From Amycolatopsis sp. DSM 110486 (lineage in GTDB: Bacteria; Actinomycetota; Actinomycetes; Mycobacteriales; Pseudonocardiaceae): DNA of 64,000 nt. The notes beneath the pieces are model-generated. The model worked only from the letters and a program-made list of their open reading frames with translations, was not told the origin of the DNA and made no database searches. The DNA is taken from assembly GCF_019468465.1 (NCBI RefSeq), contig NZ_CP080519.1:9107001-9171000 (forward strand). The letters run 5' to 3'. Both the position numbers and the translations under genes were made by a program. This document shows positions 29,625 to 38,939 of the stretch, piece after piece (within the stretch, counting starts at the first letter, position 1; the number at the start of each line of letters is the position of its first letter).

Positions 29625-30806
29625 TCAGGCCTCCGCGCTAGCAGTAACGGTCGCGAGCTTGGCCGCCTCGCGGGCGGCGTCGTCCATGGTCTCCACCACG
29701 GTCACGAGCGGGTGGCCGGCTTCCGCGAGGATGCGCCGTCCCTCGGCCACGTTGTTGCCGTCGAGGCGCACGACGAGCGGTTTCGTCGCGCGGTCGCCGA
29801 GGATCCCCAGCGCCTGCACGATGCCGTCGGCCACGGCGTCGCACGCGGTGATGCCGCCAAAGACGTTCACGAAGACGCTGCGCACGTCGGGGTCGCCGAG
29901 GATCACGCCGAGCCCGGCCGACATGATCCCGGCCGACGCGCCGCCGCCGATGTCGAGGAAGTTCGCCGGTCCTCGCGCGCCCAGCTCGGCGGCCGCGGCC
30001 GCGACGACGTCCAATGTGGACATCACCAGGCCGGCGCCGTTGCCGATCACGCCGATGTCGCCGTCGAGCTTCACGTAGTTGAGCCCCTGCTCGGCGGCTT
30101 CGCGCTCCAGCGGGTCACCGGCGTCCGGGTCGGCGAACGCCGCGTGGTCGGTGTGGCGGAACTCGGCGTTGGCGTCGAGCGTGACCTTGCCGTCGAGCGC
30201 GATCACCGCGCCGCCCTTGGTGCGGGCCAACGGGTTGACCTCGACGAGGGTGGCGTCTTCGGCGACGAAGACCTCCCACAGCCGCACCAGCGCGTCGGCG
30301 ATGTCGTCGGCCACCTCGGCCGGGAACTGCGCCGCGGCGACGATCTCGGCCGCCTTGGCGCGGTCCACGCCCGTCAGCGCGTCGACCGGCACCTTGGCCA
30401 GCGCCTCGGGCCGGGTCGCCGCGACCTCTTCGATCTCCATGCCGCCGGCCACCGACGCCATGGCGAGGAACGTCCGCTCCGCGCGGTCGAGCAGGTAGGA
30501 CACGTAGTACTCCTCGGCGATCTCGCTCGCCTCGGTCACCAGCACCTTGTGCACGGTGTGGCCCTTGATGTCCATGCCCAGGATGTCGTCGCCGACCTGT
30601 TCCGCGTCGTCCGGCGTGGCCGCGAGCTTGACGCCACCGGCCTTACCGCGGCCGCCGGTCTTCACCTGGGCCTTCACCACGACGGTGCCGCCGATCACCA
30701 CGGCGGCCGCGCGCGCTTCTTCCGGGCTCGTGGCGACGCGGCCGCGGGGGACCGGTACGCCGTGCGAGGAGAACAGCTCGCGCGCCTCGTGTTCGAAGAG
30801 ATCCAT
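29625..30806 (-). CDS. sucC: Succinate-CoA ligase (ADP-forming) subunit beta
   Basis: A 393-residue ATP-grasp subunit. [19 protein letters not shown] binds nucleotide, VEVNPLA is the magnesium site, and [16 protein letters not shown] and [13 protein letters not shown] are conserved near the subunit interface. It is the first gene of a tightly packed minus-strand run with sucD, carbonic anhydrase and moeA. It is divergent from the ThDP decarboxylase gene across a 325-bp gap that holds a GntR-type box and a structured leader. Confidence 0.95.
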   Translation of the reverse strand: MDLFEHEARELFSSHGVPVPRGRVATSPEEARAAAVVIGGTVVVKAQVKTGGRGKAGGVKLAATPDDAEQVGDDILGMDIKGHTVHKVLVTEASEIAEEYYVSYLLDRAERTFLAMASVAGGMEIEEVAATRPEALAKVPVDALTGVDRAKAAEIVAAAQFPAEVADDIADALVRLWEVFVAEDATLVEVNPLARTKGGAVIALDGKVTLDANAEFRHTDHAAFADPDAGDPLEREAAEQGLNYVKLDGDIGVIGNGAGLVMSTLDVVAAAAAELGARGPANFLDIGGGASAGIMSAGLGVILGDPDVRSVFVNVFGGITACDAVADGIVQALGILGDRATKPLVVRLDGNNVAEGRRILAEAGHPLVTVVETMDDAAREAAKLATVTASAEA

Positions 30807-30974
30807 CTGAGTCCTTCCTGGCGGGCCCGGGTGGGCCGCGAACGGGACTGGGGAGGAAAAGGGCCGTCCGGCGTGGCGTCATCCGCAGCGGCTCCGGCGA
30901 AAAAAAACCTCCGGACAAACCTGCGGATGGCCCTGGACAGCGGGTCGCTCGGAGAGTAATTCTAATGCCTACCT
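30807..30974 (-). promoter_or_regulatory. Structured leader region upstream of sucC
   Basis: No gene is seen here. On the minus strand this is the 5' leader of sucC. CATCCGCAG and CTGCGGATG (30880-30888 and 30921-30929) form a perfect 9-bp stem enclosing a nested TCCGG/CCGGA stem (30893-30897 and 30911-30915). An eight-base T run on the sucC strand lies inside it. It could be an attenuator or an RNA stability element; no known riboswitch class was recognised. Confidence 0.35.
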
Positions 30975-30990
30975 CATACGGTATGCAATC
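30975..30990. promoter_or_regulatory. GntR-type box between sucC and the ThDP decarboxylase gene
   Basis: CATACGGTATG (30975-30985) is a perfect palindrome around one base and continues as CAATC. The 15 bases ATACGGTATGCAATC match the box before the Mo-formate dehydrogenase operon (38896-38910) at 14 positions. It lies between the two divergent operons and could control both. Confidence 0.6.
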
Positions 30991-31131
30991 TACAGTTTTC
31001 GGTGAAGGTGCCGCTGACCTGGAGGGATGCCCTCGCCGCGGCTGTGGACCGACGGCAGTGCAGACCGGGGAGCGCACCGGAACGAGCGCCCGGATCAGAG
31101 AGGTCCGGCGTGAGACCAGAGGAGTTGAGCA

Positions 31132-32874
31132 ATGGCGCCAACCACGACCGGCCAGAACGTCGACAAGGACCGGGCCGCCCCTGCGACGAACGGCGGCCAG
31201 CCGGCTCCGGACACGATCTCCGGCGGGCACCTGGTGGCCAAGGCGCTCAAGGCGGAGGGCGTCGACACGATCTTCACGCTGTGCGGCGGGCACATCATCG
31301 ACATCTACGACGGCTGCGTCGACGAGGGCATCAACGTCATCGACGTACGCCACGAGCAGGTCGCCGCGCACGCGGCCGACGGTTACGCGCGCATCACCGG
31401 CCGGCCCGGCTGCGCGGTCGTCACCGCGGGCCCGGGCACCACGGACGCGGTGACGGGTGTGGCCAACGCCCTGCGCGCGGAGAGCCCGATGCTGCTGATC
31501 GGCGGTCAAGGCGCGCTGAGCCAGCACAAGATGGGCTCACTGCAGGACCTCCCGCACGTGGACATGATGAACCCGATCACCAAGTTCGCCGCGACCGTGC
31601 CCTCGACCGCCCGCGCGGCCGACCTCGTGTCGATGGCGTTCCGCGAAGCCTTGGCGGGCGCGCCCGGCCCGGCGTTCCTGGAGATCCCGCGCGACGTGCT
31701 CGACGCCCGCGTGCCGCTGTCGGCCGCACGGATCCCCGAGGCGGGCCGCTACCGCGCGTCCACCCGCAGCGCCGGCGACCCGGCCGACATCGAACGCCTC
31801 GCCGACCTGCTCGTGCACGCGAAGAAGCCGGTGATCCTCCTCGGCAGCCAGGTCTGGACCACCCGGGCGGCCGAGCCGGCGGCGGAACTCGTGCGCACGT
31901 TGAACATCCCCGCGTACATGAACGGCGCGGGCCGCGGCACCCTGCCGCCGGGCGACCCGCACCACTTCCAGCTCTCGCGCCGCTACGCGTTCGACAACGC
32001 CGACGTGATCGTGATCGTCGGGACGCCGTTCGACTTCCGCATGGGCTACGGCAAGCGGCTTTCGCCCGAGGCCACGGTGGTGCAGATCGACCTCGACTAC
32101 AAGACCGTCGGCAAGAACCGCGACATCGACCTCGGCCTCGTCGGCGACGCCGGCCAGATCCTCGCCGGGGTGTCGCAGGCCGCGTCGGGCCGCGTCGACA
32201 ACGGCGCGCCGGCCCGCAAGCCGTGGCTGGAAGAACTGCGCACCGTGGAGGAGAAGGCGAAGGAGAAGCGCCTGCCGCAGCAGCACTCCGACGCGAACCC
32301 GATCCACCCGTACCGGCTCGTGCACGAGATCAACGAGTTCCTCACCGAGGACTCGATCTACATCGGCGACGGCGGCGACATCGTCACCTTCTCCGGCCAG
32401 GTCGTGCAGCCGAAGTCGCCGGGCCACTGGATGGACCCGGGCCCGCTCGGCACCCTCGGCGTCGGCATCCCGTTCGTGATGGCCGCCAAGCACGCCCGTC
32501 CGGACAAGGAGGTCGTCGCGCTCTTCGGCGACGGCGCGTTCTCCCTCACCGGCTGGGACTTCGAGACGCTGGTGCGGTTCAACCTGCCGTTCGTCGGGAT
32601 CGTCGGCAACAACTCGTCGATGAACCAGATCCGCTACGGCCAGGCGCAGAAGTACGGCCTGGCGCGCGAGCGCATCGGCAACACCCTGGGCGACGTCCCC
32701 TACGACCAGTTCGCCCGCATGCTCGGCGGCTACGGCGAAGAGGTCCGCGACCCCAAGGACATCGCGCCGGCGCTGCAGCGCGCCCGCGAGTCGGGCAAGC
32801 CGTCGCTGATCAACGTCTGGGTCGACCCGGACGCGTACGCCCCCGGAACCATGAACCAGACGATGTACAAGTAG
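31132..32874 (+). CDS. ThDP-dependent oxalyl-CoA decarboxylase / 2-hydroxyacyl-CoA lyase-type enzyme
   Basis: A 580-residue ThDP enzyme of the acetolactate synthase fold. It has the catalytic Glu75 (RHEQ) and the ThDP-Mg motif from GDG (466-468) to NN (493-494). The frc gene follows after 16 bases, so it most likely splits oxalyl-CoA into formyl-CoA and CO2. However, the Tyr-Glu pair in GDYEE of classical oxalyl-CoA decarboxylases is replaced by LQDLPHVD, closer to the FQEFPQVE-type motif of 2-hydroxyacyl-CoA lyases. Lyase or carboligase activity is therefore a real alternative. The start at 31132 follows GAGGAG. Confidence 0.75.
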   Translation: MAPTTTGQNVDKDRAAPATNGGQPAPDTISGGHLVAKALKAEGVDTIFTLCGGHIIDIYDGCVDEGINVIDVRHEQVAAHAADGYARITGRPGCAVVTAGPGTTDAVTGVANALRAESPMLLIGGQGALSQHKMGSLQDLPHVDMMNPITKFAATVPSTARAADLVSMAFREALAGAPGPAFLEIPRDVLDARVPLSAARIPEAGRYRASTRSAGDPADIERLADLLVHAKKPVILLGSQVWTTRAAEPAAELVRTLNIPAYMNGAGRGTLPPGDPHHFQLSRRYAFDNADVIVIVGTPFDFRMGYGKRLSPEATVVQIDLDYKTVGKNRDIDLGLVGDAGQILAGVSQAASGRVDNGAPARKPWLEELRTVEEKAKEKRLPQQHSDANPIHPYRLVHEINEFLTEDSIYIGDGGDIVTFSGQVVQPKSPGHWMDPGPLGTLGVGIPFVMAAKHARPDKEVVALFGDGAFSLTGWDFETLVRFNLPFVGIVGNNSSMNQIRYGQAQKYGLARERIGNTLGDVPYDQFARMLGGYGEEVRDPKDIAPALQRARESGKPSLINVWVDPDAYAPGTMNQTMYK

Positions 32875-32890
32875 TCGGGAGGCAGGAAAA

Positions 32891-34120
32891 ATGGGAAAGG
32901 CACTTGAGGGCGTCCGCGTCCTCGACATGACCCATGTCCAGTCGGGACCGTCGTCGACCCAGATCCTCGCCTGGCTCGGCGCGGACGTGATCAAGGTGGA
33001 GACGCCGGGACGCGGTGACATCACGCGCGGCCAGCTGCGGGACCTGCCCGGAGTGGACAGTCTCTACTTCACGATGCTGAACGGGAACAAGCGCAGCATC
33101 ACGCTCAACATGAAAAGCGAAGAGGGCAAGGAGATCTTCACCAAGCTGGTGTCCGGTGTGGACATCCTCGTGGAGAACTTCGGTCCCGGTGTGGTCGACC
33201 GCTTCGGCTTCTCCTGGGAGAAGCTGCAGGAGATCAACGAGGGCCTCATCTATGCCTCCATCAAGGGCTTCGGGCCGGGCCGCTACGCCGACTTCAAGGC
33301 CTACGAGGTCATCGCGCAGGCCATGGGCGGCTCGATGAGCACCACCGGCTTCGAGGAGGGCCCGCCCACCGCGACCGGTGCGCAGATCGGCGACTCCGGC
33401 ACCGGCATCCACCTCGTGGCCGCGATGCTCGCCGCGCTCTACCAGCGCACGAACACCGGCCGCGGGCAGCGGGTGCAGGTGGCCATGCAGGACGCCGTGC
33501 TCAACCTCTGCCGCGTCAAGCTGCGCGACCAGCAGCGCCTGGCGCACGGCCCGCTCGGCGAGTACCCCAACGACGTGTTCGGCGACGAGGTGCCGCGCTC
33601 GGGCAACGCCTCCGGCGGTGGCCAGCCCGGCTGGGCGGTGCGGTGCGCGCCCGGCGGCCCGAACGACTACATCTACGTGATCATCCAGCCGGTCGGCTGG
33701 CAGCCGCTCACCGAGCTGCTGGGCCAGCCCGAGCTCGCCGAGGACCCCGAGTGGGCCACGCCCGAGGCCCGGCTGTCCAAACTGGACAAGGTGTTCGCGC
33801 TCGTGGAGCAGTGGACCGAGCGCCACACCAAGTGGGAGGTCATGGAGAAGCTCAACGCCCACAACATCCCGTGCGGCCCGATCCTGTCCACGAAGGAGCT
33901 CATCGAGGACGAGACGCTGGCCGAGCTGGGCACCGTGGTCGAGATCGACCACCCCGAGCGCGGGAAGTTCAAGACCGTGGGCTGCCCGCTCAAGCTGTCC
34001 GACTCCCCGGTGGACATCGGCCGTTCGCCGCTGCTGGGCGAGCACAACGGCGAGGTGCTGAGCGAGCTCGGCTACGCCACCGACGACCTCGAGCGGCTGC
34101 GCACCGCAGGCGTGATCTAA
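32891..34120 (+). CDS. frc: Formyl-CoA:oxalate CoA-transferase (class III, CaiB/BaiF)
   Basis: A 409-residue class III CoA-transferase moving CoA from formyl-CoA (or succinyl-CoA) to oxalate. It tracks the Oxalobacter formigenes enzyme over its whole length. The catalytic Asp168 is in [22 protein letters not shown] and [19 protein letters not shown] match, and the mobile glycine loop SGGGQPGW and the C-terminal LLGEH are present. It is co-transcribed with the ThDP enzyme upstream and the acyl-CoA synthetase 11 bases downstream. Together these are the core of oxalate breakdown. Confidence 0.93.
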   Translation: MGKALEGVRVLDMTHVQSGPSSTQILAWLGADVIKVETPGRGDITRGQLRDLPGVDSLYFTMLNGNKRSITLNMKSEEGKEIFTKLVSGVDILVENFGPGVVDRFGFSWEKLQEINEGLIYASIKGFGPGRYADFKAYEVIAQAMGGSMSTTGFEEGPPTATGAQIGDSGTGIHLVAAMLAALYQRTNTGRGQRVQVAMQDAVLNLCRVKLRDQQRLAHGPLGEYPNDVFGDEVPRSGNASGGGQPGWAVRCAPGGPNDYIYVIIQPVGWQPLTELLGQPELAEDPEWATPEARLSKLDKVFALVEQWTERHTKWEVMEKLNAHNIPCGPILSTKELIEDETLAELGTVVEIDHPERGKFKTVGCPLKLSDSPVDIGRSPLLGEHNGEVLSELGYATDDLERLRTAGVI

Positions 34121-34131
34121 GGAGATTCTGG

Positions 34132-36270
34132 ATGACCACGGGAACCGGCCGCGAAGCGGTCGAGAAGATCCTGGCACAGGCGGCGGCCGAGGGCCGGTCG
34201 TCGCTCACCGCCCCTGAAGGCCGCGCGGTCTGCGAGGCCTACGACATCCCCACCCCGCAGGAGCGTCTCGCGACTTCGGCCGACGAGGCCGTGGCGCAGG
34301 CGCGGGAGATCGGCCTGCCGGTGGTGCTGAAGATCGTGTCGCCCGACATCCTGCACAAGACCGAGGCCGGCGGCGTGCTCGTCGGCCTGCGCACGGCCGA
34401 GCAGGTGGCCGACGGGTACGCCACGATCCTGGCCAACGCCAAGGCCTACAACGCCGAGGCGAGCATCATCGGCGTGCAGGTGCAGCAGATGCTGACCACG
34501 GGGCAGGAGGTCATCATCGGGTCGGTCACCGACCAGACCTTCGGCAAGATCGTGGCCTTCGGCCTCGGCGGCGTGCTCGTCGAGGTGCTCAAGGACGTGA
34601 CCTTCCGGCTGGCCCCGACCAGCGAGGACGAGGCACTGTCCATGGTGGACGGTATTGCCGCGGCGGAGGTGCTCAATGGCGTGCGCGGCAGCGAGCCGGT
34701 TGACAAGAAGGCCCTGACGGCCATCATCCACAACCTTTCGCAGCTGGTCAGCGACTTCCCGCAGCTCGCGGAGGTCGACCTCAACCCGGTGCTCGCCACG
34801 GCCGACGGCGCGACCGCGGTCGACGTGCGCATCCTGGTCGACCCGGACGCGGCGAAGGAGCCGGTGCGGTTCACGCAGGAGGAGATCCTCGCGTCGATGA
34901 ACCGGATCATGAAGCCGGCCGCCATCGCGGTGATCGGGGCTTCGGCCGAGGCCGGCAAGATCGGCAACTCGGTCATGAAGAACCTCGTCAACGGCGGCTA
35001 CGCGGGCGAGATCTACCCGATCAACCCCAAGGCGTCGGAGATCCTCGACCGCAAGGCGTACGCGAGCATCTCCGACGTACCCGGAGACGTGGACGTCGCG
35101 GTGTTCGCCATCCCGGCGAAGTTCGTGGCGGCCGCGCTGGAAGAGGCCGGGGCGAAGGGCGTGGCCGGGGCGATCCTGATCCCGTCCGGGTTCGGCGAGA
35201 CCGGCAACATCGAGCTGCAGAACGAGGTCGTCGCGATCGCGCGCAAGCACGGCGTGCGCGTCCTCGGCCCCAACATCTACGGCTACTACTACACACCCGA
35301 AAACCTGTCGGCGACGTTCTGCACGCCGTACGACGTCAAGGGCGGTGTCGCGCTCTCCTCGCAGAGCGGCGGCATCGGCATGGCGATCCTGGGCTTCAGC
35401 CGCTCGGCGGGCATGGGTGTGTCGTCCATCGTGGGCGTGGGCAACAAGGCGGACATCGACGAGGACGACCTGCTCACCTTCTTCGAGCACGACGAGAATA
35501 CCCAGCTCGTCGCGATGCACCTCGAAGACCTCAAGGACGGCCGCTCGTTCGCCGAGACCGCCAAGCGCGTGTCGGCGAAGAAGCCGGTGGTCGTGCTCAA
35601 GGCCGGGCGCACCTCCCAGGGCGCCAAGGCGGCGAGCTCGCACACCGGAGCGCTGGCCGGCAACGACAAGGTCTACGACGACATCCTGCGCCAGAGCGGC
35701 GTGATCCGGGCCCCGGGGCTCAACGACATGCTCGAGTACGCCCGCGGCATCCCGCTGCTGCCCACGCCGCAGGGTGAGAACGTCGTGATCATCACCGGTG
35801 CCGGCGGCTCGGGCGTGCTGCTGTCCGACGCCTGTGTGGACAACGGTCTGTCGCTGATGGAGATCCCCGGCGACCTCGACGAGGCGTTCCGGAAGTTCAT
35901 CCCGCCGTTCGGCGCGGCCGGCAACCCGGTGGACATCACGGGTGGCGAGCCGCCGTCGACCTACCGGAACACGATCGCTCTCGGCCTTTCGGACGAGCGC
36001 ATCCACTCCTTGATTCTCGGCTACTGGCACACGATCGTCACGCCGCCGATGGTGTTCGCCGAGCTCGTGGTGGACGTGGTCGAGGAGTTCCGCCGCAAGG
36101 GGATCCACAAGCCGGTGGTGGCGTCGCTCTCGGGCGATGTCGAGGTGGAGCAGGCGAGCGACCACCTCTACGCCAACGGGATCGTCGCCTACCCGTACAC
36201 GACCGAGAAGCCCGTGGCGGTGCTCGGTGCCAAGTACCGCTGGGCGCGGTCGGCCGGACTGCTCGGCTGA
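34132..36270 (+). CDS. ADP-forming acyl-CoA synthetase, beta and alpha domains fused
   Basis: A 712-residue NDP-forming acyl-CoA synthetase, a relative of SucCD on one chain. The ATP-grasp (beta) half comes first, to about residue 240. The CoA-binding (alpha) half follows (IAVIGASAEAGKIGNSV), with the phosphohistidine loop SSHTGALAG. GGAG precedes the start at 34132. Members make acyl-CoA from acid, ATP and CoA, or run backward to make ATP. Next to frc, the substrate may be oxalate or formate, either priming the CoA cycle or gaining ATP from formyl-CoA. This is inference. Confidence 0.85.
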   Translation: MTTGTGREAVEKILAQAAAEGRSSLTAPEGRAVCEAYDIPTPQERLATSADEAVAQAREIGLPVVLKIVSPDILHKTEAGGVLVGLRTAEQVADGYATILANAKAYNAEASIIGVQVQQMLTTGQEVIIGSVTDQTFGKIVAFGLGGVLVEVLKDVTFRLAPTSEDEALSMVDGIAAAEVLNGVRGSEPVDKKALTAIIHNLSQLVSDFPQLAEVDLNPVLATADGATAVDVRILVDPDAAKEPVRFTQEEILASMNRIMKPAAIAVIGASAEAGKIGNSVMKNLVNGGYAGEIYPINPKASEILDRKAYASISDVPGDVDVAVFAIPAKFVAAALEEAGAKGVAGAILIPSGFGETGNIELQNEVVAIARKHGVRVLGPNIYGYYYTPENLSATFCTPYDVKGGVALSSQSGGIGMAILGFSRSAGMGVSSIVGVGNKADIDEDDLLTFFEHDENTQLVAMHLEDLKDGRSFAETAKRVSAKKPVVVLKAGRTSQGAKAASSHTGALAGNDKVYDDILRQSGVIRAPGLNDMLEYARGIPLLPTPQGENVVIITGAGGSGVLLSDACVDNGLSLMEIPGDLDEAFRKFIPPFGAAGNPVDITGGEPPSTYRNTIALGLSDERIHSLILGYWHTIVTPPMVFAELVVDVVEEFRRKGIHKPVVASLSGDVEVEQASDHLYANGIVAYPYTTEKPVAVLGAKYRWARSAGLLG

Positions 36271-36444
36271 TCACTTCCGGCGAGAGGGAAGGAGGCGTAT
36301 CTTGCCGGACACCTAGCCGTCGGCCAAGCGGGGGACACGAGCACACGCACGAAGCGCCGGGCGCGCGCGGTCGCGCCCGGCGGGGGGCAAGGAGCCACCC
36401 CACTCAGAGGGAACCGAAGTCAACGTTGACGAAAGAGAACTCTC
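36271..36444 (+). promoter_or_regulatory. Hairpin and palindrome before the second OFA carrier
   Basis: No gene lies here. A 10-bp perfect stem (GCCGGGCGCG at 36356-36365 with 36372-36381) could end transcription from the synthetase gene or shape the carrier's leader. A perfect 12-base palindrome GTCAACGTTGAC (36419-36430) sits 14 bases before the carrier's start codon. It would cover the ribosome site region and is a candidate protein-binding site. Confidence 0.4.
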
Positions 36445-37848
36445 ATGACCGCAGCCTTACCGACGTACCAGGAGATCGTCGACGACAACGGACGCAAGTA
36501 CCGGATCGGTGAGAGTCCCAGAGACATCATGGGCCGCTCACGCGCATTCATGGTCTGGCTGCCGTGGGTCGCCATGATGGCGGTGAGTGTGTTCGAGTAC
36601 GGCTGGGGAGCCGTCGAAGGCACACTCGAAGACAAATACGGCTGGTCGCTGTCGGACGCGTTCTGGCTGGCCAGCATCTGGGCCGTGTTCCAGGCCGGGG
36701 TCGCGTTCCCGGCCGGGCGGCTGCGCGAGAAGAACATCGTCTCGGCGAAGACCGCCATGCTGTTCGGCGCGCTCTTCTCCGGGATCGGCTACTTCACCAT
36801 CGCGCACAGTGGGAACCTGGTGCTCGCCTTCATCGGGTACTCCGCGCTCGGCGGCACCGGCGCAGGACTGGTCTACGCCACCTGTATCAACATGGTCGGC
36901 AAGTGGTACCCCGAGAAGCGCGGTGCGCGCACCGGCTTCGTGAACGGCGGCTTCGCCTACGGTTCGGTGCCGTTCATCTACCTGTTCAGCGCCTTCCTCG
37001 GCCACGAGAACCTGACCATCACGCTCGACGCCATCGGCCTCTACATGCTGCTGGTCGTCGGGATCTGCGGGTTCCTGTTCAAGGACCCGCCGAAGAACTG
37101 GTGGCCCGCGGAGGTCGACCCCATCGCGTGGCTGAAGGGAAAGGCGACGGGCAGCGCCAAGAGCCTGGAGAAGAACCCACCCGCCGTCCGGCAGTTCACG
37201 CCGATGGAGGCGATCAAGACCGGCATGCTCCCGCTGATGTGGGTCACGCTGATCGTGATCGGCGGCGTGTCGTTGTTCGGCATCAACTTCCAGGTGCCGT
37301 TCGCCGAGGAGAGCCACTTCGGTGCGTTCGTCGCGGCGTCCTCGGCGGGCATCCTCGCGATCGTCAACGGCGTCGGCCGCGGCCTGGTCGGCTGGGCGTC
37401 GGACCGGATCGGCCGCAAGGCCACCCTGTTCTGGGTCCTGGTGATCGCGGCGGTCGCGCAGTTCGGCGTGATGTGGTCGGGCAACACGCACAGCCTGTTC
37501 TGGTTCATGGTGTTCGCGGTCCTGACCGGATTCGGCAGTGGCGCGTTCTACCCGCTGTTCGCCGCGCTCGTGCCGGACTACTTCGGTGAGAACCACAACG
37601 CCACGAACTACGGCCTCGTCTACAGCGCCAAGCTCATCGGCGGTGTCGGCGGTGGTGGTCTCGCCGCGGGCGTGATCGCGGCGTGGGGCTACACCGGTGC
37701 CTACGTCCTGGCCGGTTGCATCGCGTTGCTGTCGGCCTTCATGGTGCTGTTCCTGCGCCAGCCGGGCCGCCGCAGCGGCCCGACCGCCTCGGAGCAGACC
37801 GGCGTGGTCGCACAGGCCTCACCGGCCGCCGGGACCGCCGGCAGCTGA
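36445..37848 (+). CDS. OFA-family MFS transporter (oxalate/formate antiporter), copy 2
   Basis: A 467-residue, 12-span membrane carrier and paralogue of the protein at 21617. Shared marks are GRKYRIGES at the N-terminus, KDPPKNWWP after span six, SDRIGRK and the late LVYSAKLIGG. It follows the decarboxylase, frc and synthetase genes, so oxalate uptake coupled to formate export is the most likely role, as for OxlT of Oxalobacter. The C-terminal 25 residues are a hydrophilic tail. A 20-bp hairpin follows the gene. Confidence 0.85.
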   Translation: MTAALPTYQEIVDDNGRKYRIGESPRDIMGRSRAFMVWLPWVAMMAVSVFEYGWGAVEGTLEDKYGWSLSDAFWLASIWAVFQAGVAFPAGRLREKNIVSAKTAMLFGALFSGIGYFTIAHSGNLVLAFIGYSALGGTGAGLVYATCINMVGKWYPEKRGARTGFVNGGFAYGSVPFIYLFSAFLGHENLTITLDAIGLYMLLVVGICGFLFKDPPKNWWPAEVDPIAWLKGKATGSAKSLEKNPPAVRQFTPMEAIKTGMLPLMWVTLIVIGGVSLFGINFQVPFAEESHFGAFVAASSAGILAIVNGVGRGLVGWASDRIGRKATLFWVLVIAAVAQFGVMWSGNTHSLFWFMVFAVLTGFGSGAFYPLFAALVPDYFGENHNATNYGLVYSAKLIGGVGGGGLAAGVIAAWGYTGAYVLAGCIALLSAFMVLFLRQPGRRSGPTASEQTGVVAQASPAAGTAGS

Positions 37849-37873
37849 CGCCTGCCGGGGTTTTCGGTACAGG

Positions 37874-37920
37874 GCCCGGGAGTGAGGGGGCGGCTGACGC
37901 CCGCCCCCTCACTCCCGGGC
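37874..37920. terminator. Perfect 20-bp hairpin, convergent terminator of OFA carrier and gntR
   Basis: Bases 37874-37893 pair perfectly with 37901-37920 around a 7-base loop. The right arm covers the stop and last codons of gntR. It is one of the strongest hairpins in the window and lies exactly between two convergent genes. Confidence 0.8.
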
Positions 37921-38646
37921 TGCTTCGGGCCGCTCGTGGAACGCCCGGCGCGTGCGTTCCGTGTGGTGGGCCATGATCTTCTCCGCCTTATCGACCTCGT
38001 GCGCCGCGACGGCCTCGATCAGCTCGGCGTGCTCGTGCCAGGCGTCGTGGCCGCGGGGCCGGGCGATCGGCGTGTAGTACCAGCGCACGCGGCGGTCGAC
38101 GAGCCCGATCAGCTCGGCCAGCACGGCGTTGCCGGTCAGCTCGGTGAGGAACGAGTGCAGGTCGGCGTTGGCCGAGACCAGGCCCTCGCTGTCGTCGGCG
38201 GCGAGGGCTTCGAGGCCGGCGTTCTGCAGCTCCCACAGCCGGGCCACGTCCGCCTCGGTCGCGCACGCGGCGGCCAGCCGGGCGGAGTGGGTCTCGAGCA
38301 CCGCGCGAACACCGAGCAGCTGGTCGGCCTCCTCGTCGGTGGGCATGTGCACGAACGCGCCCTGCGCGGGCCGCAGGTCGACCCAGCCCTCGGTCTGCAG
38401 GCGCTGCAGCGCTTCGCGTACCGGCTGACGGCTCACGCCGAGGTACTCCGCCAAGTCGGCCTCGACGAGGTGCTGCCCGGGCTCGAGCGTGCGGTTGATG
38501 ATGAGCTCGGCCAGCGCGTCGTACACGACCTGGCGCAGCGGCGCCGGCCGCTCCACACGCTGGGCGGACTTCGCCGCGAGGGACCCCTTGGCCGTTCGCC
38601 GACCGGTGGGCCCGCGCTCGGGCAGGGGAGAGGCGGGCTGGGTCAC
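37909..38646 (-). CDS. GntR-family regulator (FCD subfamily), probable local regulator of the oxalate/formate locus
   Basis: A 245-residue protein. The winged helix is PLRQVVYDALAELIINRTLE, then GVSRQPVREALQRLQTEGWV, and the FCD helical effector domain follows (VRAVLETHSARLAA through HHTERTRRAF). GTG 38646 was chosen because AGAGGTG precedes it; longer in-frame starts would put the promoter and its box inside the gene. FCD regulators usually bind small organic acids. Four copies of one box in the promoters of this locus, one of them its own, suggest it controls oxalate and formate use. Confidence 0.87.
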   Translation of the reverse strand: MTQPASPLPERGPTGRRTAKGSLAAKSAQRVERPAPLRQVVYDALAELIINRTLEPGQHLVEADLAEYLGVSRQPVREALQRLQTEGWVDLRPAQGAFVHMPTDEEADQLLGVRAVLETHSARLAAACATEADVARLWELQNAGLEALAADDSEGLVSANADLHSFLTELTGNAVLAELIGLVDRRVRWYYTPIARPRGHDAWHEHAELIEAVAAHEVDKAEKIMAHHTERTRRAFHERPEAARE

Positions 38647-38730
38647 GGGGCACCTCTGGTCTGAGTAGACGCGGTCCGCGGGAACGCGGGGAAACCGCGG
38701 GATTTCGTGGAGCTGATCCGAGAATACAGG

Positions 38731-38751
38731 TTTTGGTATGCAAAATCCCAA
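38731..38751 (-). promoter_or_regulatory. GntR-type box in the gntR promoter
   Basis: Positions 38731-38745 read TTTTGGTATGCAAAA, a perfect 5-5-5 inverted repeat holding the shared core GGTATGCAA. On the gntR strand it lies between TTGGGA (38746-38751) and a TGTATT hexamer 17 bases on. Binding would therefore block the promoter, as in autorepression. Confidence 0.55.
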
Positions 38752-38895
38752 CTCTTCACTCTGTGGCCTGGATCTCACCCGAAGTGGATCAATCGGACGG
38801 GCGTGAAATGACAATCAGTATCGGGTCCGCCTGCTCCGGCCGGGTGTCATCGGCGAATTCCATCACCGGATCCTGGTGCCTGAGCGCGTCTCGGG

Positions 38896-38910
38896 ATACT
38901 GTATGCAATC
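38896..38910 (+). promoter_or_regulatory. GntR-type box before the Mo-formate dehydrogenase operon
   Basis: ATACTGTATGCAATC (38896-38910) contains the palindrome ATACTGTAT and matches the box at 30976-30990 at 14 of 15 bases. It lies 30 bases before the start codon of the first gene of the operon. Confidence 0.6.
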
Positions 38911-38939
38911 GCTGTGTTCGACCGAGCGGGAGGCACACC

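Noticed and set aside
28647..30959. 770-residue plus-strand frame opposite sucCD
   Set aside because: It is the antisense shadow of sucC and sucD, rich in Gly, Arg, His and Asp, without domains or ribosome site.
34117..36165. 682-residue minus-strand frame opposite the acyl-CoA synthetase
   Set aside because: It is the mirror frame of a strongly coding gene and has no recognisable features.
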